A DNA stretch of 5,011 bases from contig JAICSZ010000194.1 of the NCBI GenBank assembly GCA_025936615.1, positions 1-5,011 of the forward strand. The letters are read 5' to 3'. Of this stretch, positions 1 to 5,011 are shown piece after piece. A program made the translations under genes and the position numbers. The first letter of the stretch is position 1, and every line of letters begins with the position of its first letter. Below the pieces are notes generated by a model. That model had not been told where the DNA came from. It searched no databases and saw only the letters and a list, made by a program, of their open reading frames with translations. Origin of the DNA: Pedococcus sp. (GTDB lineage: Bacteria > Actinomycetota > Actinomycetes > Actinomycetales > Dermatophilaceae).

Positions 1-27
1 ATTCCCACCACCGGCCCGGCCCGCCGG

Positions 28-2079
28 GTGCACCATTCCTCCATGAGGCACGCCCTCCGGCGGGGTGCACCCGGTGGCCGCGGGTGGTGGGTCCTGGGTG
101 CGCTCGGTCCGGCGCTGCTCCTGCTGACCGGCGCGGCCGCGCTCCTCACGCACCAGCGCTTCAACCTCGACAGCAGCGTGCTCGAGGACGCCTACCCCAA
201 CATCGTCTTCGGGTCGCTCGTGCCCCTCCTCGGCGCGCTGGTGCTCAGCCGGATCCCCCGGCACCCGGTGGGGCTGCTCTTCATCGCCACCGGCCTCGCC
301 AGCGCCCTCACCATGGCCGTGTACGCATACGCCCGCACCGAGCTCACGACCCACCCGCTCCCCGGCACCATCGCCGCGGCCTGGGTCTCGGAGTGGATCT
401 GGACGATGGGCCTGATGCCGCTGCTCACCCTGGGCGTCCTGTTGTTCCCCGACGGCCGGGTCGACGGCCGGTGGCGCCGGGTGGTGCTGTGGGTGGACCT
501 GGCCATGGTGGGCCTGAACCTCGTCGCGCACGCGCTGCGCCCGGGTCGGCTGACCAACCACCCGTTCTTCGACAACCCACTGGGCGTGCCACTGCCGCGC
601 GTGCTCTTCGACGTGCTGGGCGTGGGTGCGATGGGGTGCTTCGTCCTGGGGTTCTTCGGCGGGGTGGTGTCCGCCGTGCTCCGCTGGCGCCGTGCCGAGG
701 GCGCCGAGCGGGCCCAGCTGCGCTGGTTCGCCTTCGCCGCTGCGCTGCTGGCGGTCGTCGGCCTCACCCCAGCCTCCCCCTTGGGGGTCCCGCTCACGTT
801 GCTGGCCATCCCGCTGCTGCCGGTCTCGGTGGCCGTGGCCATCCTGCGCCACCGGCTCTACGGGGTCGAGGTCGTGGTCCGTCGCTCCCTCGCCTACGCC
901 GCCCTGACCACCGTCCTCCTGCTGGTGTACGCGCTCGTGGTCACCGGCCTCGGCGCCCTGCTCGGCGGACGGGCGAGCACCGCGGTCGCGGTGGTGGCGA
1001 CGGGCCTGGTCGCCGTTGTCTTCGCGCCGCTGCGCGACCGCCTCCAGTCCGCCGTCGACCGGCTCCTCTACGGCGACCGCCACGACCCGTATGCCGTGCT
1101 GTCAGGGCTCGGTCGCCGGCTCGGCACCGCCGAGGCGGCGCCCTTGGAGGAGGCCGCCGCGACGATCGCGTCCAGCCTGCGGCTTCCCTACGTCCGGGTC
1201 GAGGTCGACGGCGACGTGCCCCTCGTCGCCGAGGCCGGCGCGCCCCCGGCGCCCGCGGACGACCTGCACGTCGTCGCGCTCACCTTCCGGGGCGAGGCCC
1301 TCGGCCGCCTGGTCGCCGCCCCACGGGGCGCCCGCGACCGCTTCTCGAGCGCGGAGCAGCGGCTCCTCGACGACCTCGGCGGCCAGCTGGGCGTGACGGC
1401 CCACGCCACCCGCCTTGCGGCCGCCCTGCAGCGCTCGCGCGAGGGCCTGGTGACGGCGCGTGAGGAGGAGCGCCGGCGGATCCGCCGCGACCTGCACGAT
1501 GGCCTGGGCCCAGCACTCGCCGGCGTCGCCCTGGGACTGGACGCCGTGGCGCGTCTCTCGGGGGACGAGCCAGTTCGCGCTGCCGGGCTGGCCGCTGAGC
1601 TCAAGGTCGAGGTCCAGCAGTCGCTGGCCGACGTGCGCCGGCTCGTGGAGGACCTGCGGCCCCCGGCCCTCGACCAGCTCGGCCTGGTCGGCGCAGTACG
1701 ACAGCAGGCCCGGCGGCTGGCCGAGCGGGACCCGTCGCTGGAGGTTGCGGTCGAGTCGGCCGGGGTCTTCGAGCTGCCTGCCGCGGTGGAGGTGGCCGCC
1801 TACCGGATCGCCACGGAGGCGCTGCGAAACGTGTCGCAGCACGCCGGGGCCCGACACTGCCGGGTCTGCCTGTCCCTCAACGGGTCTGGTGTCCTGCGGC
1901 TGGACGTGGAGGACGACGGGGTGGGCTTGGCCGCGGACCGACGGATCGGCGTCGGCCTGACCGCAATGCACGAGCGGGCCGCCGAGCTCGGCGGCAGCTG
2001 TCGGGCCGCGGCCGGAGCCTCGGGCGGCACGCGCGTCGCCGCTCTGCTCCCTGTGGGACCGGTGGCGGTGTCGTCGTGA
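28..2079 (+). CDS. Multi-pass membrane sensor histidine kinase (NarL-partner type, HisKA_3 + HATPase_c)
   Basis: This is the sensor half of a two-component system: it autophosphorylates on histidine and passes the phosphate to the regulator encoded next. Residue numbers count from the GTG at 28. About ten hydrophobic segments fill residues 20-335 (roughly 20-41, 57-74, 80-102, 119-140, 150-170, 190-215, 230-247, 250-270, 285-312, 315-335). They include the LFPDGR (139-144) and HRLYGVEVVVRR (275-286) motifs that I know from actinobacterial kinases of this class. A GAF-like linker spans about 355-470. HisKA_3 follows, with REEERRRIRRDLHDG and phospho-acceptor His490. The ATP-binding domain has the N box (TEALRNVSQHA, Asn601), DDGVGL (629-634) and GVGLTAMHERA. 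All catalytic motifs look intact. The signal sensed is unknown. The start is uncertain: GTG 28 and ATG 43 both lack a good Shine-Dalgarno sequence, and the frame stays open to the window edge. Confidence 0.93.
   Translation: MHHSSMRHALRRGAPGGRGWWVLGALGPALLLLTGAAALLTHQRFNLDSSVLEDAYPNIVFGSLVPLLGALVLSRIPRHPVGLLFIATGLASALTMAVYAYARTELTTHPLPGTIAAAWVSEWIWTMGLMPLLTLGVLLFPDGRVDGRWRRVVLWVDLAMVGLNLVAHALRPGRLTNHPFFDNPLGVPLPRVLFDVLGVGAMGCFVLGFFGGVVSAVLRWRRAEGAERAQLRWFAFAAALLAVVGLTPASPLGVPLTLLAIPLLPVSVAVAILRHRLYGVEVVVRRSLAYAALTTVLLLVYALVVTGLGALLGGRASTAVAVVATGLVAVVFAPLRDRLQSAVDRLLYGDRHDPYAVLSGLGRRLGTAEAAPLEEAAATIASSLRLPYVRVEVDGDVPLVAEAGAPPAPADDLHVVALTFRGEALGRLVAAPRGARDRFSSAEQRLLDDLGGQLGVTAHATRLAAALQRSREGLVTAREEERRRIRRDLHDGLGPALAGVALGLDAVARLSGDEPVRAAGLAAELKVEVQQSLADVRRLVEDLRPPALDQLGLVGAVRQQARRLAERDPSLEVAVESAGVFELPAAVEVAAYRIATEALRNVSQHAGARHCRVCLSLNGSGVLRLDVEDDGVGLAADRRIGVGLTAMHERAAELGGSCRAAAGASGGTRVAALLPVGPVAVSS
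2076..2079 (+). other. GTGA stop/start overlap coupling kinase and regulator
   Basis: The regulator's GTG (2076-2078) shares bases with the kinase's TGA (2077-2079). A 4-base overlap of this kind is the classic arrangement for translational coupling. With no strong ribosome binding site ahead of it, this favours reinitiation by ribosomes finishing the kinase, giving matched amounts of the two partners. Confidence 0.85.
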
Positions 2080-2735
2080 TCCGCGTGCTGCTGGCCGACG
2101 ACCACCCGGTGTTCCGGCACGGGCTCACCGCGCTGCTGGACGCGCTTCCCGACGTCGAGGTCGTCGGCGAGGCGGCGGACGGGGCCGAAGCCGTGGAGCT
2201 GGCCCGGCGCACGCGGCCCGACGTGGTGGTCATGGACCTGCAGATGCCGGGGGTCGACGGGGTGAGCGCCACCCGTCAGGTGGTCCAGGAGCTCCCCGGG
2301 ACGGGGGTCCTCGTCCTGACCATGTTCGAGGACGACGAGTCGGTGTTCACCGCCATGCGGGCTGGCGCTCGCGGCTACCTGGTGAAGGGTGCCGACAGCC
2401 CCGAGGTCTGGCGTGCGGTCAGCGCGGTGGCGAGCGGTGAGGCGATCTTCGGGCCGGGAGTCGCGGAACGCGTCCTGGGCTACCTCACCCGCCCGCTGTC
2501 CGCCCGTGACGACGTGGTCTTCCCCGAGCTGACCGAGCGCGAGCGCGAGGTCCTCGAGCTGCTCGCCGAGGGCCGCGGCAACAACCAGATCGCGAGCCGG
2601 CTGGCCCTCAGCCCGAAGACGGTCCGCAACAACGTCTCCAACATCTTCACCAAGCTCCAGGTGGCGGACCGGTCCGAGGCGATCGTGCGCGCCCGCCGGG
2701 CCGGTCTCGGCACGGCCGGGGGCGACCCCCGCTGA
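2076..2735 (+). CDS. NarL/FixJ-family response regulator (REC + LuxR-type HTH)
   Basis: This is the DNA-binding output partner of the upstream kinase. The receiver domain (residues 1-118) has the acidic pair Asp8/Asp9, phospho-acceptor Asp54 in VVVMDLQMPG, the switch Thr82 and the conserved Lys104 in YLVKGA, so it should be phosphorylatable. The C-terminal LuxR/GerE helix-turn-helix spans about 150-211 (ELTEREREVLELLAEG, then NNQIASRLALSPKTVRNNVSNIF). The recognition helix reads RNNV where many relatives have RNHV, a common type of variation. The length of 219 residues is normal for the family. The GTG start overlaps the kinase stop as GTGA. Only a weak GGTGGCGG lies upstream, so translation is probably coupled to the kinase. 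Target genes cannot be inferred from the window. Confidence 0.95.
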   Translation: MIRVLLADDHPVFRHGLTALLDALPDVEVVGEAADGAEAVELARRTRPDVVVMDLQMPGVDGVSATRQVVQELPGTGVLVLTMFEDDESVFTAMRAGARGYLVKGADSPEVWRAVSAVASGEAIFGPGVAERVLGYLTRPLSARDDVVFPELTEREREVLELLAEGRGNNQIASRLALSPKTVRNNVSNIFTKLQVADRSEAIVRARRAGLGTAGGDPR

Positions 2736-2764
2736 CCTCGCTGGGTGGCCCTCCTTGGCCCGCG

Positions 2765-2776
2765 TACCCTCGCGCC
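2765..2776 (+). promoter_or_regulatory. Candidate leaderless promoter (-10 TACCCT) of the SET-domain gene
   Basis: TACCCT at 2765-2770 fits the actinobacterial TANNNT -10 pattern, and exactly six bases separate it from the ATG at 2777. Transcription would therefore start at or next to the A of the start codon. No Shine-Dalgarno sequence is present in the 41-base gap after the regulator gene, which fits a leaderless mRNA. No convincing -35 box is seen at the usual spacing. The gene may also receive read-through from the two-component operon. Confidence 0.5.
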
Positions 2777-3151
2777 ATGCCCACTGAGCGCCGCGCGTCA
2801 GCGATCGCGGGACGCGGCATCTTCACCGACCGCGCCCTCGCGAGCGGGTCGGCCGTCGACGCTGACCCAGAGCTGCTCAACCACTCCTGCGACCCGACGC
2901 TGGCATGGGTGGACGGGGGCGGGCGACTCGTTGCCCTCCGTGACGTCGCCGCGGGGGAGGAGCTGACGATGGACTACGCGACGCGCACCACGGATCCCTC
3001 CATGCTGCTGCGCTGCCACTGCGAGACCTACCGGTGCCGGCAGATGGTCACCGGTGACGACTGGCAGATCCCCGAGCTCCAGCGCCGATACGTCGGCCAC
3101 TTCACACCGGAGGTCCAGCGCCGCATCGACGCGCTGCCCACCCGCCCCTGA
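2777..3151 (+). CDS. Compact SET-domain protein (putative protein-lysine methyltransferase)
   Basis: SET enzymes transfer a methyl group from S-adenosylmethionine to lysine; the substrate of bacterial members is mostly unknown. Visible motifs in this 124-residue protein are AGRGIF (11-16, AdoMet-contacting), NHSCDP (35-40), EELTMDY (61-67, with the conserved Tyr67) and a post-SET cysteine set CHC (80-82) plus Cys87, which with Cys38 could bind zinc. The tail GDDWQIPELQRRYVGHF (93-109) matches what I recall of actinobacterial SET proteins. Those are usually about 150-170 residues. Here only 18 residues separate Phe16 from Asn35, so the segment that normally builds part of the substrate and cofactor pocket is nearly absent. 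The frame is clean, with no stop or frameshift. The ATG at 2777 is chosen for its leaderless -10 box and because GRGIF then sits at the usual distance. The SET assignment is firm; catalytic activity is doubtful. Confidence 0.87.
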   Translation: MPTERRASAIAGRGIFTDRALASGSAVDADPELLNHSCDPTLAWVDGGGRLVALRDVAAGEELTMDYATRTTDPSMLLRCHCETYRCRQMVTGDDWQIPELQRRYVGHFTPEVQRRIDALPTRP

Positions 3152-3199
3152 GTTTTTGAAGGGTCGCTGTCGCCATGGCAACGGGGATCCTTCAAAGAC
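3152..3199. repeat. 48-nt near-palindrome between convergent genes (possible terminator or dispersed repeat)
   Basis: Bases 3152-3173 pair with 3178-3199 in 20 of 22 positions (three G-T type), with mismatches only at 3166/3185 and 3171/3180 and a CATG loop. The outer arms are TTTGAAGG (3155-3162) and CCTTCAAA (3189-3196); the centre is GCCATGGC. It starts on the base after the SET stop codon. As RNA it would be a long stable hairpin on either strand, and its position between convergent genes suits a bidirectional terminator. However, the T-run lies at the 5' side of the stem and neither strand has a 3' U-tract, so it is not a textbook intrinsic terminator. A dispersed palindromic element is the alternative. 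Confidence 0.6.
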
Positions 3200-3241
3200 C
3201 CGCACCGAACCGACCCGCGCCGAACCGACTCACGCCGAGCC
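3197..3241. repeat. Three tandem copies of a 15-bp repeat overlapping the 3' end of the exporter gene
   Basis: The units are 3197-3211 (GACCCGCACCGAACC), 3212-3226 (GACCCGCGCCGAACC) and 3227-3241 (GACTCACGCCGAGCC). Units 1 and 2 differ at one base; unit 3 differs from unit 2 at three. The first unit overlaps the right arm of the adjacent palindrome. On the minus strand 15 bp equals five codons, and the exporter's stop codon (3230-3232) lies in unit 3, where the other two units read Arg in the same frame. Confidence 0.75.
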
Positions 3242-4495
3242 GGCGAGGCCCACGTCGGTGTCCGCATCCGCGTCGGCGTGGGCGATGTGCCCGAGCTGGC
3301 GCCACACGCACACCAGCGTCACGCCGGAACCGATGAACGCGAACCAGAACGGCGCCGCCGCCCCGAAGCGCTCGGCGATCACACCACCGAGCAGCTGTCC
3401 GACGAGCAGCCCCACGACGAGCCCCAGCCAGTACACGCTGCCGACCCGTCCCTGGTACTGGTCCGGCGTGGCGCGCTGGCGCACCGCGGACGACAGGGAG
3501 CCCCACACGAAGGCGTAGCCGCCGAACACCACCATGATGGCCAGCGCCACCCACAGCGCCGTCGTCAGCGCGAGCGCCAGGTGGGTCAGCACCTCGAGGC
3601 TGAGGCACACCTTCATCAGCCGCGCCAGCGGCACGCGGGCCTCGAGCCGCCCATATGACAGCACGGAGGCGATCCCGCCGACGGCGGAGGCGGTGGTGAG
3701 CAGGCCGAAGCCGACCGCGTCGACCCCCAGCCGCTCCTGGGCCCAGTAGACGAGCACCCCCCACGGCGCACCCCAGGTGATGTTGAAGATGAGGATGACC
3801 AGGGTGAGCGTTCGGATCGGGGCGTTGCCCCAGATCCACCGCAACCCGTCGAGGACGTCGCGGCCGAGGTGCTGCCGGGGGAGCTCCTGCGCCGCCTCAG
3901 GCTGGGGGAGCCGCACCTTGCTGAACAGCCCGGCGGCGAGCAGCACCACGGCCCCTTGGACGCCGAACGGCACGGCCGAGCCCAGCGCGAACAGGCCCGC
4001 CCCCACCGCGGGTCCGATGAGCTGGTTTGCCACGAGGAAGCCGGACATCTGCCTCGCGTTGCCGAGTCCGAGGTCGGCCTTCGCGACGATCATGGGCAGG
4101 ACGGCCCGCCACCCGGTGTCGGCAAAGACCTCCGCGACCCCGACCGCGAACAGGGCGACCAGCAGCACGCTGATCGAGATCGCCCCCGTCACGATCGCGG
4201 CGACGAGCACCGTGAGCACGACGGCGCGCAGGAGGTTGGCGAGCAGCACCATCCGGCGACGGTCGACGCGGTCCGCCAGCGCACCGGCATACAGGCTCAA
4301 CAGGAGTCCCGGCACCCGCTGGACTATCGCGGCGGAGGCGATCAGCGTCGGGCTGCGGGTCTGGGAGGCGACCAGCAGGGGACCGGCGGCGAGCGCGATG
4401 CCGTCACCGAGCTGGCCGACCCACGAGGAGGCGAGGTTCCACCGGAACGCCGTGCCCATCCGCGGTGGCGCGATGACGTCCAGGACCTTGCTCAC
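3230..4495 (-). CDS. MFS transporter, MFS_3/EntS-like exporter family
   Basis: This is an integral membrane secondary transporter, probably an exporter driven by the proton gradient; the substrate is not readable. The 421-residue product has about 12 hydrophobic segments. The motif-A loop GALADRVDRRRMVLLANLLRA (71-91) follows the second segment, and a charged central loop (about 195-215, KVRLPQPEAAQELPRQHLGRD) separates the two halves. RQRATPDQYQGRVGSVYWL in the second half is typical of the enterobactin-exporter-like MFS_3 group. The tail HADADADTDVGLAGSA is hydrophilic and low in complexity. The GTG at 4495 is preferred because a TAGGCT -10 box lies nine bases upstream; ATG at 4459 (residue 13) is the alternative, and neither has a Shine-Dalgarno sequence. 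It is convergent with the SET gene and divergent from rpsB. Its stop codon lies inside a tandem repeat. No neighbouring biosynthetic or regulator gene indicates a drug or siderophore substrate. Confidence 0.92.
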   Translation of the reverse strand: MSKVLDVIAPPRMGTAFRWNLASSWVGQLGDGIALAAGPLLVASQTRSPTLIASAAIVQRVPGLLLSLYAGALADRVDRRRMVLLANLLRAVVLTVLVAAIVTGAISISVLLVALFAVGVAEVFADTGWRAVLPMIVAKADLGLGNARQMSGFLVANQLIGPAVGAGLFALGSAVPFGVQGAVVLLAAGLFSKVRLPQPEAAQELPRQHLGRDVLDGLRWIWGNAPIRTLTLVILIFNITWGAPWGVLVYWAQERLGVDAVGFGLLTTASAVGGIASVLSYGRLEARVPLARLMKVCLSLEVLTHLALALTTALWVALAIMVVFGGYAFVWGSLSSAVRQRATPDQYQGRVGSVYWLGLVVGLLVGQLLGGVIAERFGAAAPFWFAFIGSGVTLVCVWRQLGHIAHADADADTDVGLAGSA

Positions 4496-4504
4496 AAGCG
4501 CACG

Positions 4505-4510
4505 AGCCTA
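4505..4510 (-). promoter_or_regulatory. Candidate -10 box (TAGGCT) for the MFS exporter, near-leaderless
   Basis: Read on the minus strand, TAGGCT matches TANNNT and ends nine bases before the GTG start at 4495. Transcription would start at or within about three bases of the start codon, which explains the missing ribosome binding site. The -35 region is not recognisable. Confidence 0.5.
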
Positions 4511-4540
4511 GTCCCGGGGTCGGCGCAGTCGCGCCCGGAT

Positions 4541-4570
4541 TTCCGCAGGTGCCGCCGCAGGCCGTAGCAT
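4541..4570 (+). promoter_or_regulatory. Candidate rpsB promoter
   Basis: A TANNNT-type -10 box, TAGCAT, lies at 4565-4570, with a weak -35-like TTCCGC at 4541-4546 (18-base spacer). Transcription would start near 4576-4578, giving rpsB a leader of about 200 nt. It faces away from the exporter's candidate promoter about 55 bases away, so the two may interfere. The -10 is plausible; the -35 is weak. Confidence 0.45.
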
Positions 4571-4575
4571 GGGGC

Positions 4576-4775
4576 CACGACCGGTCTCGTGCCGGTCGAA
4601 TTCGCGCGTCTTCCGCCCGCCGACTCGGTCCGCCGACGAAGCGGGGGCGCACCACAGCAGTCCGGCCAGTGTGCCGGTGGGGTGCGTTGCAGGCGCCAGG
4701 CAGGTGGCCGGGACCACGGTTCGTGGTCGTGGACACCGACGCAACTGACAACCACACACAAGGGAGAACAACGGC
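4576..4775 (+). promoter_or_regulatory. Structured 5' leader of rpsB (possible autoregulatory leader)
   Basis: This stretch holds no credible gene. It contains three perfect hairpins: 4578-4584 with 4592-4598 (CGACCGG/CCGGTCG, 7 bp, 7-nt loop); 4662-4666 with 4673-4677 (CCGGC/GCCGG, 5 bp); and 4712-4718 with 4722-4728 (GACCACG/CGTGGTC, 7 bp, 3-nt loop). The last could be replaced by GTGGT (4723-4727) pairing with ACCAC (4751-4755), just ahead of the ribosome binding site. S2 is known to control its own leader in E. coli. Whether this leader does the same is inference, and I do not recognise it as a known RNA family. Confidence 0.4.
4761..4767 (+). promoter_or_regulatory. Strong Shine-Dalgarno sequence of rpsB
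   Basis: AGGGAGA at 4761-4767 lies about nine bases before the ATG at 4776 and is complementary to the 16S rRNA tail. It is the only strong ribosome binding site in the window and fixes the rpsB start. Confidence 0.85.
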
Positions 4776-5011
4776 ATGGCCGTCGTCACCATGCGCCAGC
4801 TCCTCGAGAGCGGCGTCCACTTCGGGCACCAGACCCGTCGCTGGAACCCCAAGATGAAGCGCTTCATCATGACCGAGCGCAACGGCATCTACATCATCGA
4901 CCTGCAGCAGGCGCTGACGTACATCAACAACGCCTACGACTTCGTCAAGGAGACCGTCGCGCACGGCGGGTCGATCATGTTCGTCGGCACCAAGAAGCAG
5001 GCCCAGGAGCC
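4776..5011 (+). CDS. rpsB: 30S ribosomal protein S2 (partial, 3' end beyond the window)
   Basis: S2 binds the 30S subunit at the head-body junction and is needed for recruitment of S1-type function and translation initiation. The first 78 codons are present. [26 protein letters not shown] is the hallmark S2 N-terminus, followed by [14 protein letters not shown] and [11 protein letters not shown], which align with the E. coli motifs [18 protein letters not shown] and LFVGTK. The ATG start is fixed by the AGGGAGA ribosome binding site. The coding sequence runs off the window after a complete Glu codon and two bases of the next. In most bacteria tsf (elongation factor Ts) follows immediately; that cannot be seen here. 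Confidence 0.98.
   Translation, partial: MAVVTMRQLLESGVHFGHQTRRWNPKMKRFIMTERNGIYIIDLQQALTYINNAYDFVKETVAHGGSIMFVGTKKQAQE

Noticed and set aside
776..787. CCCCC-TT-GGGGG short palindrome inside the kinase gene.
   Set aside because: It is a short hairpin within conserved membrane-domain coding sequence, has no U-tract and is expected by chance at this GC content.
2076..3151. A new signalling system in which the SET protein modifies chromatin proteins or the regulator under kinase control.
   Set aside because: Only adjacency supports it. The SET gene has its own candidate promoter and a 41-base gap, and no shared operator or conserved fusion is visible.
3192..3839. A long minus-strand frame of 215 codons overlapping the exporter's 3' half.
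   Set aside because: It is a shifted frame of the exporter gene with Gly/Arg/Ala-rich sequence and no membrane pattern. The exporter frame carries the conserved family motifs.
3777..4567. Two long plus-strand frames antisense to the exporter.
   Set aside because: High GC content produces long spurious antisense frames. Their Arg/Pro/Ser/His-rich content has no recognisable domain and they lack start signals.
4617..4637. Direct repeat CCGCCGAC (4617-4624 and 4630-4637) in the rpsB leader, a possible operator.
   Set aside because: The repeat is only eight GC-rich bases, lies downstream of the candidate promoter and appears in a region rich in similar words.
4569..4748. A 59-codon open frame (ATG 4569 to TGA 4746-4748) in the rpsB leader, ending 27 bases before rpsB.
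   Set aside because: Its ATG overlaps the best -10 box (TAGCAT), so the expected transcript would lack the start. There is no ribosome binding site, and the composition is low-complexity and Arg/Pro/Ser-rich like out-of-frame GC-rich DNA.

Overview
This window is very GC-rich (codon third positions almost all G or C), densely coded DNA. The protein families, GTG starts and leaderless-type promoters point to a high-GC actinobacterium. The start of ribosomal protein S2 reads like those of Micrococcales, and an Intrasporangiaceae-type host is my guess from memory, not a computed result.

Layout. (1) 28-2735, plus strand: a two-component pair. It comprises a large multi-pass sensor histidine kinase of the NarL-partner type (HisKA_3 + HATPase_c) and a NarL/FixJ-type response regulator. 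The two genes overlap by 4 bases (GTGA), so they are very probably translationally coupled. (2) 2777-3151, plus strand: a very small SET-domain protein that keeps the GRG, NHSCDP, ELTxDY and post-SET cysteine motifs but lacks most of the segment normally found between GRG and NHSCDP. It has a good leaderless-type -10 box (2765-2770). (3) 3152-3241: the convergent gene junction. It holds a 48-nt near-palindrome that begins right after the SET stop codon, then three copies of a 15-bp tandem repeat that run into the 3' end of the opposing gene. (4) 3230-4495, minus strand: a 12-TM-type major facilitator (MFS_3/EntS-like) exporter of unknown substrate. (5) 4496-4775: a 280-bp divergent intergenic region with a probable near-leaderless promoter for the exporter and a probable promoter plus ~200-nt structured leader for rpsB. 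(6) 4776-5011, plus strand: the first 78 codons of rpsB (30S protein S2), cut by the window end.

How they fit together. The kinase and regulator form a signalling unit whose stimulus cannot be read from the sequence. The SET protein and the exporter are not evidently co-regulated with it: each has its own candidate start-proximal promoter, and the exporter faces the other way. rpsB is a housekeeping gene. Nothing here amounts to a clear new multi-gene system. The items most worth a second look are the compact SET protein, the palindrome with its tandem-repeat junction, and the structured rpsB leader.
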